Source: Siphonodentalium dalli | Lineage: Eukaryota; Mollusca; Scaphopoda; Gadilida; Siphonodentaliidae | DNA length: 64,000 bases | NCBI GenBank assembly: GCA_032622095.1 | Contig: CP136065.1 | Location: 24,503,141 to 24,567,140, forward strand | Reading direction: 5' to 3' | Part shown: positions 1 through 12,352 of the stretch, in pieces | Layout of the letters: each line of letters opens with the position of its first letter | Numbering within the stretch: the stretch's first letter is position 1 | Notes under the pieces: model-generated | What the model saw: the letters and a program-made list of their open reading frames with translations, nothing else | The model's database searches: none | What the model was told of the DNA's origin: nothing | Translations under genes and position numbers: made by a program

Positions 1-191
1 TGACACTTTCATTTATATAAATTGTGATCATATTAATCTTACCTTCTCTCATGTCAGTGTCCTCTAAGACTACAGCTTTCTTCCCATAATTTAAATACCC
101 TCTTGAGTATGTGTTGGCAGCTCCTAAATTTCCTCTTCTGGTGGAGGACATGTGGCTTATTAAGTAACTGCTTTCATTCCAATTCGATATT
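1..191. other. AT-rich sequence, nothing recognised
   Basis: No coding signal, RNA gene or repeat unit was recognised before the tRNA-like sequence that begins near 192. Confidence 0.5.
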
Positions 192-284
192 GGGGCCTCG
201 TTGGCTCAGTCGGTAATGGATGAAAATCCAAGCCGTCTCACCCTCCAGCGCTGGCGATAGGGGTTCAACTCCACACATGTTTCC
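192..284 (+). mobile_element. tRNA-derived SINE head (decayed)
   Basis: An A-box-like TGGCTCAGTCGG lies at 202-213 and a good B-box, GGTTCAACTCC, at 262-272. These are the two internal promoter elements of RNA polymerase III. The boxes start 60 bases apart, more than in a standard tRNA without a long variable arm, and no clean acceptor stem is visible. It runs straight into a GTCC-type repeat. A SINE head is more likely than a working tRNA gene. Confidence 0.5.
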
Positions 285-295
285 ATCGTGGACTT

Positions 296-845
296 TGTAA
301 TTATACCCCCGCAACGAGTTGTGGGGGTATACTGGTATCAGCTTGTCCGTCCATCTGTCCGTCCGTCGTGGACGCAAATTTGTCCGGAGTTTTTCTCAGT
401 CGTTTTTTGATCAATTTCCGTGAAACTTGGCACAGACATCAACCACCATGGCAACCTGTGTACCTGCGATTATGACGTCTGTCAGACTTTTTTTGGAGGA
501 GTTATCCCCCCATTTTTCGACTTAGAAAAGTTTCACAACATGTATAATTTTGTCCGGTATTTATTCCTACATTTTGAGGTCAATTTTGTTTAAACTTGGC
601 ACAAATATTTAGTACCGTGGGAACATGTGCACCTGCGATTATGACTTCTGTCCGACATTTTTTGGTGGAGTTATCTCCCTTTTTCGACTTAGAAACTTTT
701 TTGCAACATGCATTTTTAGGTCAATGTTTTTTAATCTTGGCACTGATATTTAGTACCATGGGAACCTGTGCACCTGCGATTATGATGTCTGTCTGACTTT
801 TTTTTTGGAGTTATGATTAGGGTTAGGGGTTAGGGTTTGGGGGTT
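296..845. repeat. GTCC-type repeat with ~170-bp tandem units
   Basis: It begins with a short hairpin (ATACCCCC at 303-310 against GGGGGTAT at 322-329), followed by GTCCGTCC runs. About 2.7 diverged tandem units of roughly 165-170 bp follow (about 376-810). Each contains 'acctgcgattatga' and a 'ggagttat...cgacttagaaa' segment. Related sequence recurs at 21.7-24.7 kb and, more distantly, at 13.2-14.0 kb. The 3' edge holds TTAGGG-like motifs at 818-845. Confidence 0.7.
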
Positions 846-2876
846 CAGGGTTTGCATAATTTCAGTGCCCAATATATGGTAATGGCTACTTCACTCAAAT
901 AACATTTTGAATACGGGGGGTATTACTTAGTCCCATCTGGGACAAGCCCATCTCTAATTCGAAATAGTTAACTGGTGGAGTAGCCAGTTACTCGCCGATG
1001 GCCGGTGGCTTGCCGCACATGGTCGACGAGTTTATCAGCCATTTAAACCACTGTTAGATTAACCGTAAGTGTGCAGATTTCCTCCACCACTAAAACTGGC
1101 AAATGTCGTGATATGGCCTTAGTTGCTGAAAACGACATTAAACCCCAATCAGTTAATCAATAAATCCAATTCGATATTTCTTAGTTTCTTTTCATGGTCT
1201 GTTGATTGAACTATTGGTGACTTACGTTTGAATACACAGGCAGCGGCTGCTACAACGTAAGATAATGCTGCGACCACCGCTCACTTTAAATTGCAATATC
1301 AAACAAATATTCAATGTACTCAACATATCCACGCGCAAATATGCACATGATCGGCCTATGATGTGAAATAGCTACATAATGTGATTCACTGTGTACATAC
1401 GACACCGGAAGGAGTACGAAACACGAATTTTCTTACGCTACGCACCTATGTACATATATCAGGCTTTTTCTCGAAAACTGTGAGACATGTGCATGGCAGG
1501 TAAGCTGTAGTTAATGGACGCTATTGTCACTTTGACACGAAGCGAAAGGTTTATTCGTCAATTGACAATTTAGGCGAATACTCGCACGAAAAGTCATCAC
1601 ATAATTCTAAAGTATAAGCAAAAATAGAAGGGCGCATAAATTAATAAAAATGGCTTACTATACAGATGGACAACTGTACTGCAGTATGCTAATTTGGCGT
1701 ACGGCATCATGTTTTGTGAACACAAATCCAGGCCTTGCGTACTGATTTGGCCATGTACCTCGGCATTGAAATTCTCACTGGAGCGAGTGGTGTGGATTTT
1801 GTAAAGATTTGAGCAAAAGATTGCTTAAATTTCGCAGCATCAATCATTAGGTTTTTTCATGATAAATAAGACTTGCCACCAGTTATTAGTTGGTCTGACC
1901 ACTCATAGATACTCATAGAAAGATGTTTCTGACTTTTGAATTTCACATATCCCCATCTTTATTGTATTTAGAATCTGAACAACTATTAAAAGAAGACAAA
2001 ACAGTGGATTATCCTACATTTGAGAGGTTTAAAATATAATTTTTTGTTTAGCCATATCTACCTGAATGTGACGCAATCAGCAGGAGCAGAATCAAACTCT
2101 AAATGTCTCACATTTGAAAAGAGTAAATCTCATCATAATTCCGTGTACTTGTTTGTACCCTTTACTGCTAACATAATTATTAATTGCAAACAATAATCCA
2201 ATCAGAAACTAGAGCTTGTTTTAGTGCTATGATAGGAAGATAAACTTGGGTCAGAATGCTGAGTTAAAATTTTAATTGCATGATGTAACGTACTCCAAAT
2301 ACTAAAGTGAATAATAAAGCAGCAACGAACATGTCAACCCAACGAAAACAAATGGTATGCAGGCCAGTCCTCTCAGGCTGGGAGCAATCAACTGGAAATA
2401 GACACATGTAGCAGATACGTGATCAGCGAAGTATTTGGTTTTGCACCTGTAACCTAATACTCACCTTAGCCCAAACTGTTATTGATCAACAGGCTTTACA
2501 TGCAAATTCACAAACATAAAACTTTTATGGATGTCTTTCTAAATGAAAATATTTACGAAATTTCTTGTATATAAAAAAATAAGTCTCCTCATGATCTACA
2601 GATCACGTATATGAACTGCACTTTTGAAACATTAATATCTTACAGAAGTTCTTGTTACTGGAAAACAGCACATTTTACATGCGTTTCATGCCATAAAAGT
2701 ATAGTAAATGGAGTTATAATTTCCAATGAGTTGAGGCTTCTTAAATATTGTGTCACAGTAATCGCTTGTACCTAATAAAAAAAAAAAATTTAAGACAGGG
2801 TTTTGAGAAAATCATTTTTGAAAAATCAGCAAAACAGTAATATTGTCACATATTTGCTGTATATATACGATACGAC
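846..2876. other. No gene recognised; one repeat fragment
   Basis: About 2 kb of AT-rich sequence without a convincing reading frame or splice-bounded exon. Positions about 1318-1395 match the left part of a repeat family also seen at about 41370 and 51498 (shared 'cgcaaata', 'tataatgtgaaat', 'cataatgtgatt' segments). Nothing else was recognised. Confidence 0.5.
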
Positions 2877-3149
2877 GTTTAATCGGTTTAGTATGCCCTG
2901 CTTGCATGGCTTTTAATCGGTTTAGTATGCCCTGCTTGCATGGCTTTTAATCGGTTTAGTATGCCCTGCTTGCATGGCTTTTAATCGGTTTAGTATGCCC
3001 TGCTTGCATGGCTTTTAATCGGTTTAGTATGCCCTGCTTGCATGGCTTTTAATCGGTTTAGTATGCCCTGCTTGCATGGCTTTTAATCGGTTTAGTATGC
3101 CCTGCTTGCATGGCTTTTAATCGGTTTAGTATGCCCTGCTTGCATGGCT
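2877..3149. repeat. 34-bp tandem repeat, 8 essentially identical copies
   Basis: The unit contains AATCGGTTTAGTATGCCCTG followed by CTTGCATGGCTTTT. The AATCGG motif recurs at 2881, 2915, 2949, 2983, 3017, 3051, 3085 and 3119, a constant 34-base step. I see no substitutions between copies, so the array is either very young or homogenised. Confidence 0.95.
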
Positions 3150-3959
3150 TATGCAGATAATTCCTGATATATACACGAGAAATATCTGGTGTTATACACA
3201 CATAGTTCACTAAAGTTGAAAGATTTGTATTCATTCAGTAATTGTAATGTTCTAAACATGGTAACATTTCTATCCTTCTTGACTGTACTTCACCGACCCT
3301 GCTCGCGACAAAGCTCGGGGAATGATGCCAGTGGAAACCGTTAGAACTGTCGTCTGCGGTTGTTACATTTGATATATGTCTATTCTTTCGTATTGACGTT
3401 TTTATGGAATGCCCAACCCACTTCTCCGAATGTATCTTCTCGTATTGCACTGACAACATTGAAACATCGTTGGATATCTCCCAGGCTGTAATGAGAAACA
3501 ATGTGGTGTTTACTCATTATGTATACCTCATTCGGAACAATTACAATGGAAATGCTGCAGTGGGAAATTGACTGAACTATCATACTGCTCCCAGCATACT
3601 GCACGCTATAAAACACCAACATGTCGCAATTGTGGCAAAATGTTATATCCATATATAACAATTCGAATGGCTGTAAAATGCACCTGGACTAAAGGTACGC
3701 AAATATAATTTATTATCTGCGAAAATTCACATTGAAATGGAAGACGGCATTATTTGCATGTGACTTTTTTAGTTTTGTTTTATTTTTCTCAACAGCAGCA
3801 AATGAACCGATATAACTCGTCTTCTGTATGTAATTGGACATGTATCGGCAATGGAAAATACCATTGTATAACATTTCCATAATACCGAGAGAGTAATTAG
3901 AAGCCAAACACTTACCGTGGTGTAGATTATAAGGCGTATATTCAACTTTTTCTGATTCC
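3150..3959. other. No gene recognised
   Basis: Several overlapping short open frames occur on the - strand. None shows a known motif or a splice-bounded structure, so I take them as chance frames. Confidence 0.4.
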
Positions 3960-3984
3960 ACTTCCGGTTATCGAATATACACAG

Positions 3985-4290
3985 TGTGATTATTAGATTC
4001 TGAAATAAGGAGATAATGGACTCATCGTCGTTATTGCGATTTATGGCGCGGATCACAGTGAAAACACATGTTAAAGAGCGTACACCTAAAAGTGATGAGT
4101 TGGCTTGTTTGTGTCATTGTCCGCAAATAATCTACTTAGAATCACCTCACTATGAGTCGATAATGTGACTAAATCGATTTCATTTTCAGCTCATTATCGA
4201 CTCAAAATTAGGCGATTCTCAGTAGATTATCTACTTAAATCAAGTTCTATCATAAGCATATAATGTGCGAATTTTCGGGAGAACAGGCTG
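3985..4290. repeat. Dispersed repeat, copy 1 of 3, with internal imperfect hairpin
   Basis: It shares 'aggagataatgga', 'gaaaacacatgttaaagag', 'gtacacct' and 'gagttggctt' segments with 41440-41740 and, in part, 51560-51660. The section 4128-4240 is an imperfect inverted repeat: 'taatctacttagaatc' faces 'gattctcagtagatta', and 'gagtcgataatg' faces 'cattatcgactc'. The 41.4-kb copy keeps the same hairpin. Confidence 0.7.
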
Positions 4291-4299
4291 GTCGGCATG

Positions 4300-5505
4300 T
4301 TTGAGTTGAATTCAGTCACATGTTTTGGTTGTCTTTGTGATGCTCTTTGTCCCCAAGCTTATTTTGAACTTGTCTGCAACGCGACGTCAAATCTTATATC
4401 CTTTTGTAGATAAATCAAATTGTTCAGTTATCATAGTTATGGCCATTGCTGTTAAATTGATCTTATATTTCTGTGGTGATGGACATTCCTTCATTTGCCT
4501 CATTTTCTCTGATATTGAAGAATTAACGGTAGAATGTCCATTTTCTGTCTCACATGATGAAACTAAGACCATTAAGTTTTTAAAGAAAAACGATATTGCT
4601 GAATACCATGAGCCAACATATTTAACTTTCTGGTTGAAGCTCTCGATGTGAGTATTCATACGGTAGTTAAAATTACATTTCGTCATGCTGATATACTGGA
4701 CCCACTCTTCCTTTATATTTTCCCAGTCCTCTCTGAAATATTTGTGGCGGCACACCATTACTGGAAATGTCTGTACTCCCCTTATAGTCTTCCTCTGAAT
4801 GTGAGCACTGATCTTTTGCAACAGCTCCAATGATACTGATCTCTACAATTGTGTTATTGTCAGCTTCTGAACTAACTTCCTTTCTCATAAAACTAAGGAC
4901 ATGGAAGGCACAGCTGGAGATAATCCAACAAGACCATGCAACATAATGTGGTGACCATAAGCAGCAGTAAAGTATAATCTCATTATATACATGTATATTT
5001 TCACTGGAACAGATGAAACCGAGGACATGTGTCGGCTGGAAGTCCAAGTGTACAAAGCTATCGGACGTATCACGTGACATTTTGGTCCTAAATTTCAACG
5101 AATTTCAATCTGGTCTCTTTCCGACACCACTGGACGCTTGTACTCCCTTCAATTTCCCATATCTGATCCGACAGGCAATGTAGATCTTTTCACTTGTGCA
5201 ATTCGTTTTTTATCGATGAGCTATCGAGCTTTTTCTACTATCAATATCTGTCAGAATGTATTCCCTCATAATAAGTTTCACAGCATGATTCAGTTTTAGA
5301 TTTGGAAATAACGTGAACAATTCCCGTAGCAGCTCAATAAATGGCTCTCTGTCTGTCGAAGGCTTCTTAATACAGACACACTGACACGTGTCTGTTATAG
5401 TAACAAGAGACCGACCATTAGTGGTCCAGGAGACGTCTTTGAAAACAGGACATGCATTCGTTTCCAAGTCGATGCCCACATACAGTGCACGATTCAACAC
5501 CATTT
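4300..5505 (-). pseudogene. Decayed transposase-like sequence, copy A
   Basis: On the - strand a 147-residue open frame (4387-4830) reads through a segment with an IESFNQKVK motif, followed by a hydrophobic FFFKNLMVL stretch and acidic residues. This pattern resembles the C-terminal part of MULE-type or SWIM-associated transposases (T-N-x-x-E-S-F...K). That family match is from memory of motifs, not a search. A second open piece (5210-5503) carries a Lys/Asn-rich segment that recurs, broken by stops, at about 5925-6150. No full-length frame, catalytic triad or terminal repeats can be traced, so I call it a relic. It could also be a pseudogene of a host SWIM zinc-finger gene. Confidence 0.45.
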
Positions 5506-5509
5506 AAAT

Positions 5510-6430
5510 GTTTCTGTGTACAACACATTTGGTTGTGCATTTTTTCATAAACGGACAATCTTTATTGGGGCTCCGTTTTTGTGTAAAATTAACTTTATAT
5601 TGCTGCTGTGATGGATATTCCATAATTTGCCTCATTGTCCCTGCCATTGAAGAATTAACGATAGAATGACCGCTTTCTGTCTCACATGAGGACATTAAGA
5701 TAATTAATTCTTTAAAGAAAAACAGACTTTGCTGAATACCATGAGCCAACTTATTTAATTTTCTGGTTGAAGCTCTCGAGTTGAGTATCCGTAGGGTTGT
5801 CAAAATTCCATTTCGTCATTCTGAGATACTGGATCCACTCTTCCTTTGTCCCAGTATTTTTTGGAATATTTGCAAACTTGTGGAAGCACCACATTATTGA
5901 AAATGTCTACAGTTCCCCTGAATGGATTCTCTCATAATAAGTTTCACAGCATGATTCCGTTTTAGATTTGAAAATAACGTAAACAATTGCCGTAGTAGCT
6001 CAATCAATGGCTCTCCGTCCGTGGAAGGTTTTTTAGAACAGACTTTTTGACCCGTCTCTTATAGTAATAGGAGACCGATCATTAGCGCTCCAGGAGATGT
6101 CTTTTTAAAACAGGACAGGCAAATCGTTTCCACTCATTATCTACACGAGGTGCACGATTTAACACCAGTTTTTTTTTTTTTGTGTGGAACACATTTGGTT
6201 GCCCGTTTTTCCCCCACAAACGGACAATCTTTGTTGGGACATTTAAGATTACCGTCACTATGTCGGCGGTATCGCCTAAAATCCTTCGTCACCTGCATGG
6301 TAATCCCGTCTAGACCATTGCCGACCATTGTTGAAAAGTAACGGCATATCGCGTGACATGTGAAGGCTGAACACATTCTTTGTGACTTGCGCAGAACTAT
6401 TATCTGCCAATACATACTCACGCTGGTGCT
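5510..6430 (-). pseudogene. Decayed transposase-like sequence, copy B
   Basis: This is a second, more damaged direct copy of the adjoining relic. The - strand frame at 5504-5803 repeats the 'SSCETE.GHS.VNSS' pattern of copy A, and 5925-6150 repeats its Asn/Lys-rich segment with in-frame stops. A Cys/His cluster (CPNKDCPF, then KC..H) is readable around 6180-6240 and again, altered, near 5525-5570. That would fit a small zinc-binding module upstream of the transposase-like part. Frameshifts and stops are frequent. No function is expected. Confidence 0.45.
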
Positions 6431-6659
6431 CAGCAGTTTCTCTGTTCACTTTCTGTCACGAACAGCAGTCGCAATTATGCTATTGTTAGCCATGTTTGTT
6501 CTTTCAACAAAAACGCTGTTTTCTTTGAGAATGTCCGATCGCAAACGTAACACCCCTGACATTTCTTCTATTGCATGTATCCATTTTAAACGCATACAAC
6601 ACTGGCAATTACAACGAGTGGCCATCTACTTGTATAAACTCGTTATACAAGTATAGCAA

Positions 6660-6790
6660 CAAGCGTGTCCAGCAAATAACAGCTCCAATGATAGTGAACT
6701 CTCCAATTATGTTTTATTCAGAGCTTCTGAACTAACTTCCTTTCTCATACTACTAATGACACGGATGAGGCACAGCTTGAAAGGAGCTTG
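6660..6790. repeat. Third fragment of the 4.3-6.4 kb relic repeat
   Basis: Positions 6681-6785 align with 4820-4925: both carry 'agctccaatgata', 'agcttctgaactaacttcc' and 'tttctcata'. The transposase-like relics therefore belong to a longer degenerate tandem arrangement. Confidence 0.7.
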
Positions 6791-7906
6791 TTCATCATGC
6801 CTTTATCTGTCAGGAGTACCTTCAGATATAATGTAATATTGTAATGTAACTTTGTTCATTAAAATACATCAGTAGGATTTACTAATGGGGATCATTCGCT
6901 CTAGCACAGTATTGACACTTTAATTGAAAATTGCTGTACAGAATAGCAGATCATCATTCCAGCAAATGGATCGATGGAGACAATAGGCTAGGCGGATATC
7001 AACCCATTCACTGGAGTAATCAACAATCCCACTCAGTCGCCTAGATGTGACAAAATGTTGTCTTAACGTTTCATCGCTTATTTTGCTTTATTGTCCCTCA
7101 AATACAAATTGTGGACTATATAAATCATCGGTGTCCGTCTATCTGTGCGTCCGTCCCAGATGGTATCAGGATGGTAACTTTAGTTATAGTTACCCGATTG
7201 TTTTCAAATTTGGTATACAGATTACTAAAATGAAAATGCATGCGGCTGCCCATTTATACCGGAGTTTTTGTCCTTGTTGACTTTATTTTAGTTATCCGGA
7301 TGAGAACTTGAACACCCTTTTCACATAAACAAGGACAAGGTGTTTGGGTAAGGATTGTGGTAGGGGCGAGATGCACATGCTTTGATATCCCCACCCAGCA
7401 GTGTATATATGCCCAAAAGATCTTATAAAAATATTGCCTACTTTGCTTTATGCCTATAAAAAATAGTGATGTTTCCGGTAATAGAGGAATCAAAGTAAAT
7501 AATTTTTTGTTAAACATCCATAACTATTATTTCTTCTGAATATATTCCTCTCGCAGCACAAATGATATGCTTGGCACACTTATCACATTAAAATAGGAGT
7601 TGGAAGAGATAACCAATCATTTTAGTAGTATATATTTTTTTTTAAATCGAGATATCAACAGGGCCATATACACAAGGTTGTTGTCATCATAAAGCAGCGA
7701 CTTCCTGTGTAAATAATGCAGATCGGCGACTGATTATCCCAGTTTTACTGCAATCCGAGATCAATAATCGCGATGTTTCTGTTTCAGATTTTCCGTATGT
7801 TTCAATATGAGCCAATGCCTGGGCTAAGAGAAAGTTGTCTCAGTCCGGGTTGGGGTGATCGTAGATATACCTGAATGTGTTTGGTTAGTTTTGACACTAG
7901 TAACCA
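6791..7906. other. No gene recognised
   Basis: A short GTCC-type fragment is visible around 7125-7160. The remainder has only short frames without recognisable motifs. Confidence 0.4.
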
Positions 7907-8409
7907 TTAAAGGCACGTGCGGCCTTAATTTTCGAAAATATTCATATTTGTTCCAAACACCGTAAACAGAAAAACATTAAAAGGCATACAGTTCCGTTCA
8001 TATATACCATGACCATCACGTAAACAGCATGTTATCATAAAGATCTACTATATTTGACCTAAGCAAGAGCCTGATTGTGTTACAGAAGACAGCACAATGC
8101 TACTGGCTAATCACACACAAATGGCATAAACGCTCTTTATTAGTTCCATATCAGGTATTCACCAACAAAGAACGCTCTTTATGTTTACCATCATAATATA
8201 AAAAAAACACCAGAAAAGTAACTTTTTATGCTTTTGTTTACATAACAATGGTAAAACATATGACCATAACATACTGTTTATGCGATATTTCTTATTTGTA
8301 TACGGACAAAGTCTATCTACATTTTGATGTTCTTTCTGTTTGTGGCGGTTTTTGACGGGTGGAGATATTTTCACAGGATACTCACCGCCAATGCCAACCG
8401 TGTCTTTAA
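7907..8409 (-). mobile_element. TTAA-flanked MITE, family G copy 1
   Basis: The element runs from TTAA (7907-7910) to TTAA (8406-8409). Its imperfect ends are AAGGCACG on the left and CGTGTCTT on the right, and both flanks extend the symmetry (AACCATTAA and TTAATGGTT). It is the reverse complement of copies at 42455-42985 and 55200-55704. TTAA target sites are typical of piggyBac-type elements. The interior has no transposase frame, so it is non-autonomous. Confidence 0.8.
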
Positions 8410-8774
8410 TGGTTTTACAGATGTGTCCTTTGTTAGTGTTTACCGATCCTCATGTGTCACTATGGTCACACCAACTTCGCTCTGTCCGAAAGGCATCATG
8501 AGTTAATTTAGCTTGTATATGCTGTCCACCAACATGATTTCATGATACCTATTACACAACCTCCTCTTTGATTGAGTCTGGAAGAAGAAATCCAGTTCCA
8601 CATATTCTGATGACATACTATGTCCACCCTGCAAAAAAAATTGTAATCTTCAAATGTAAGTATTCTAATTATTCCATCTTTTTCATTCCTGTGTATAATA
8701 CAATGTTAACAACGTCATTTGTTTCATTGAAACAAAGCAAAATGTTATGTTTAATTATATTGTGTACACAAATA
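8410..8774. other. No gene recognised
   Basis: Unique-looking AT-rich sequence between the MITE and the minisatellite. No supported feature. Confidence 0.4.
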
Positions 8775-10333
8775 TAACGCCCCAGGGAGACTATTAATGT
8801 CATAGTGGTTGGAAACAACAATATCACCCGCTACGGAGACTCTATTAATGGTATAGTGATGAGACACCTATATCACGCGCCATGGACCCTATTGATGGTA
8901 TAGTGATGGTAGACACCAATATCATTCACCATGGAGACTCTATTAATGGTATAGTGATGGGAGACACCAATATCACGCGCCATGGACCCTATTGATGGTA
9001 CAGTGATGGTAGACACCAATACCATTCCCCATGCATGAAGACAATATTAATGGTATAGTGATGGGAGACACCAATATCACGCGCTATGGACCCTATTGAT
9101 GGTACAGTGATGGTAGACACCAATACCATTCCCCATGTAGACTCTATTAATGGTATAGTGATGGGAGACGCCATTGGCGCAGACACCAATATCACGCCCC
9201 AGGGAGACTAGTAATGATATAGTGTTTGTATACTGTATTAATGGTATAGTGATGAGACACCAATACAACCCACAAAGGAGACTGTATTAATGGTATAGTG
9301 ATAGGAGACACCAATATCACGCACACAGGAGACTATTAATGGTATAGTGATGGGAGACACCAATATCACGCACGGGAGACTATTAATGGTATAGTGATGA
9401 GACACCAGTACCACACACAAATTAAAGGAGAATGCATTAATGGTGTAGTGATAGGAGACACCAATACAACACACAAAGGAGACTGTATTAATGGTATAGT
9501 GATAGGAGACACCAATATCACGCACACAGGAGACTATTAATGGTATAGTGATGGGAGACACCAATATCACGCGCAATGGAAACTATATTAATAGTATAGT
9601 GATAGGAGACACCAATATCACGCACGGGAGACTATGAATTGTATAGTGATGGGAGACACCATTGGCGCAGACATCAATATCGCGCTCCAGGGAGACTCTA
9701 GTAATGCTATATTGTTTGGATAATGTATTAATGGTATAGTGATGGGAGACACCAATATCACACACAGAGGAGACTATTAATGGTATAGTGATGGGAGACA
9801 CCAATATCACGCACGGGAGACTATATTAATGGCATAGTGATGAGAGGCACCATTGGCGCAGACATCAATATCACGCCCCAGGGAGACTCTAGTAATGATA
9901 TATTGTTTGGATAATGTATTAATGGTATAGTGATGGGAGACACCAATATCACGCACAGAGGAGACTATTAATGGTATAGTGATAGGAGACACCAATATCA
10001 CGCACGGGAGACTATGAGTTGTATAGTGATGGGAGACACCATTGGCGCAGACATCAATATCACGCCCCAGGGAGACTCTAGTAATGATGTATTGTTTGGA
10101 TAATATATTAATTGTATAGTGATGACAGACACCAATACAACACACACAGGAGACTATGTTAATGTATAGTGATGGGAGACACCAATATCACGCGCAATGG
10201 AAACTCTAGTAGTGAGGTAGTGGTTACAGACTCTATAAATGGTCTAGTGATTGGAGACACCAGTGAGCCAGACACCAATACCGCACACAAGGGATACTCT
10301 ATTACTCTGGTATAGTGATGGGAGACTAATATT
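8775..10333. repeat. ~50-bp minisatellite, left block
   Basis: Diverged tandem units contain 'attaatggtatagtgatg', 'ggagacaccaatatcacgc' and 'ccaggg/catgga' segments, spaced mostly 47-57 bases apart. Longer units carry an extra 'ccattggcgcagacatcaat' piece. Several - strand frames stay open by chance across the units and read as a repeating IGVSHHYTIN-like peptide. I do not consider them genes. Confidence 0.9.
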
Positions 10334-10481
10334 ATCCATCATGACCTGGGGTGTGGGATGGAAAAATCTCACCCGAGGGGCCAGATATTTGGGCCGGACA
10401 CGAGGCTTGCCGAGTGTCCGGACCAAATATCTGGCCCCGAGGGTAAGATTTTTCCATCACACACCCCAGGTCATGATGGAT
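10334..10481. repeat. 148-bp near-perfect palindrome
   Basis: The left arm starts ATCCATCATGACCTGGGG and the right arm ends in its complement, CCCCAGGTCATGATGGAT. The arms are about 66 bases long with few mismatches, around a centre near 10402-10413. It sits exactly where the minisatellite is interrupted, so it is probably one end of an inserted element. Confidence 0.9.
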
Positions 10482-11389
10482 CATATTTCTCCCAACCCAA
10501 GAGCCACATTCCGATTTTTTGTTTTATACAAATCTTTGGCACATTCCAGTAGCTTCGTAACGGTATATCTGGGGAGAAATCTGATGCGATATTCGTGATT
10601 AACTGGGATGATGTCGGTATATACCAAAGGTATATACTCTATAAACAAAGTGCGTTACCCGTGCGCCCAGGGTTAATACGTTAGAGTGAAATCAACACGG
10701 TCTTGTGAAAACGACATGGATACGTCACATCGTTGCACCTGCATAAATTCCGAGAAACGCGCGTATTGATATGAAGTATATACAACTGGACTAATCGTGT
10801 TTGTCATCGGAAATGACCATATCGATACAATTTAGAAAAGGAAACATGTGAATATATGACAGACAAATGTTAGTTAGACGCGTTCCACGATTTATTGCAA
10901 CGATGACAACTGTTCGAATGTGGAATTATTTCGTTCGTCATTTGTGAAGCGGCTATTGTTTACCTGTTACGAAATGTGCCAGTGGTACCAGTTTCGCTTG
11001 GGGTCTTCCGTTTTATGGAATATGTTCGCAAATTAGTCGTTTATATTTCATGTTATATATGCAACTCTGTGTCTGCAAGTGAGGTTATGTTGAAGGTTTT
11101 TCGTGATTAACAGTTGAGGCTTATCTCCATTTGTATTAGCGTCCACGAATTCGTCCGTATTTATTTACTTGAAACGTGAAGCGTAACTGCTTGCATGGTC
11201 GCCATTGTTTTTATCTGTTTTAATTCACACAAAACATGATGATGGATAGTTAAATTAGTTCCGGCTCTTAATTACATAGGTAAAGCAGTCACGTGGGTGG
11301 TGTGAGATAGATGGTCACGTGTTATGTGAGACAGGGAAATCTCACCCAGCTATCTCACACTAGCTGCCTGTGCTAAAGTGTTTAGGGGG
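10482..11389. other. Unique insertion interrupting the minisatellite
   Basis: About 0.9 kb without tandem units separates the two minisatellite blocks. It contains a short inverted repeat (GTATATACC/GGTATATAC at 10617-10639) and, near its right end, a hairpin of GTGTGAGATAG (about 11301) against CTATCTCACAC (about 11359). No open frame of note is present. With the 148-bp palindrome it looks like one inserted unit of about 1.06 kb, but I could not define matching terminal repeats. Confidence 0.5.
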
Positions 11390-12352
11390 TGGGAGAAACC
11401 AATATCACGCCACAAGGAGAGTCTAGTAGTGATATAGTGGTTACAGACACGATATCATACGCATGGGAGACTCTATAAATGGTATAGTGATTGGAGACAC
11501 CAGTGAGCCAGACACCAATACCGCACACAGGGGATACTCTATTACTCTGGTATAATGATGGGAGACACCAATATCACGCCACAGGGAGAGTCTAGTAGTG
11601 ATATAGTGGTTACAGACACGATATCATACGCATGGGAGACTCTATAAATGGTATAGTGATTGGAGACACCAGTGAGCCAGACACCAATACCGCACACAGG
11701 GGATACTCTATTACTCTGGTATAGTGATGGGAGACACCAATAGCATGACACATGGAGAGTCTAGTAGTGATATAGTGGTTACAGACACGATATCATACGC
11801 ATGGGAGACTCTATAAATGGTATAGTGATTGGAGACACCAGTGAGCCAGACAACAATACCGCACACAAGAGATACTCTATTAATCTGGTATAGTTATGGG
11901 AGACACCAATATCACGCCACAGGGAGAGTCTAGTAGTGAGATAGTGGTTGCAGACACCAATACCACGCACAATTTTAACTATTAATGGTATTGCGGTGGG
12001 AGACACCAATATCACATCCCGTGGAGATTATATTACTGGCATGGTGATGAGATACACTAATAGCACGCCCCGGGGAGACTCTTGCAGTGATACAGTGGTT
12101 GCAGACACCAATATCATGCGCAATGGAGACTATTAATGGTATAGTGGTGTGATACACCAATATCACGCCCCAGGGAGACTGGTAACGATATTGTGTTTGG
12201 AGACACCAATATCTCACGCACGGGAGACTATGTTAATGGTATAGTGATGGGAGACACCAATATCACACGCACGGGAGACTATGTTAATGGTATAGTGATG
12301 TGAGACTATCTCACGCACGGGAGACTATGCTAATGGTATAGTGATGTGAGAC
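11390..12352. repeat. ~50-bp minisatellite, right block
   Basis: This has the same unit as 8775-10333. From 11400 to 11940 the units form a larger repeated pattern of about 180 bp ('gtgagccagacaccaatacc', 'ggatactctatta', 'gtctagtagtgatatagtgg'), seen three to four times. The end (12200-12352) is made of simpler, near-identical units. Confidence 0.88.

Noticed and set aside
192-284. A functional tRNA gene
   Set aside because: The A and B boxes are 60 bases apart and no complete cloverleaf with a paired acceptor stem could be drawn. A SINE head explains it better.
8989-10145. Several - strand frames with a repeating IGVSHHYTIN-like peptide
   Set aside because: They are translations of the ~50-bp minisatellite, change frame with unit length, and show no gene structure.
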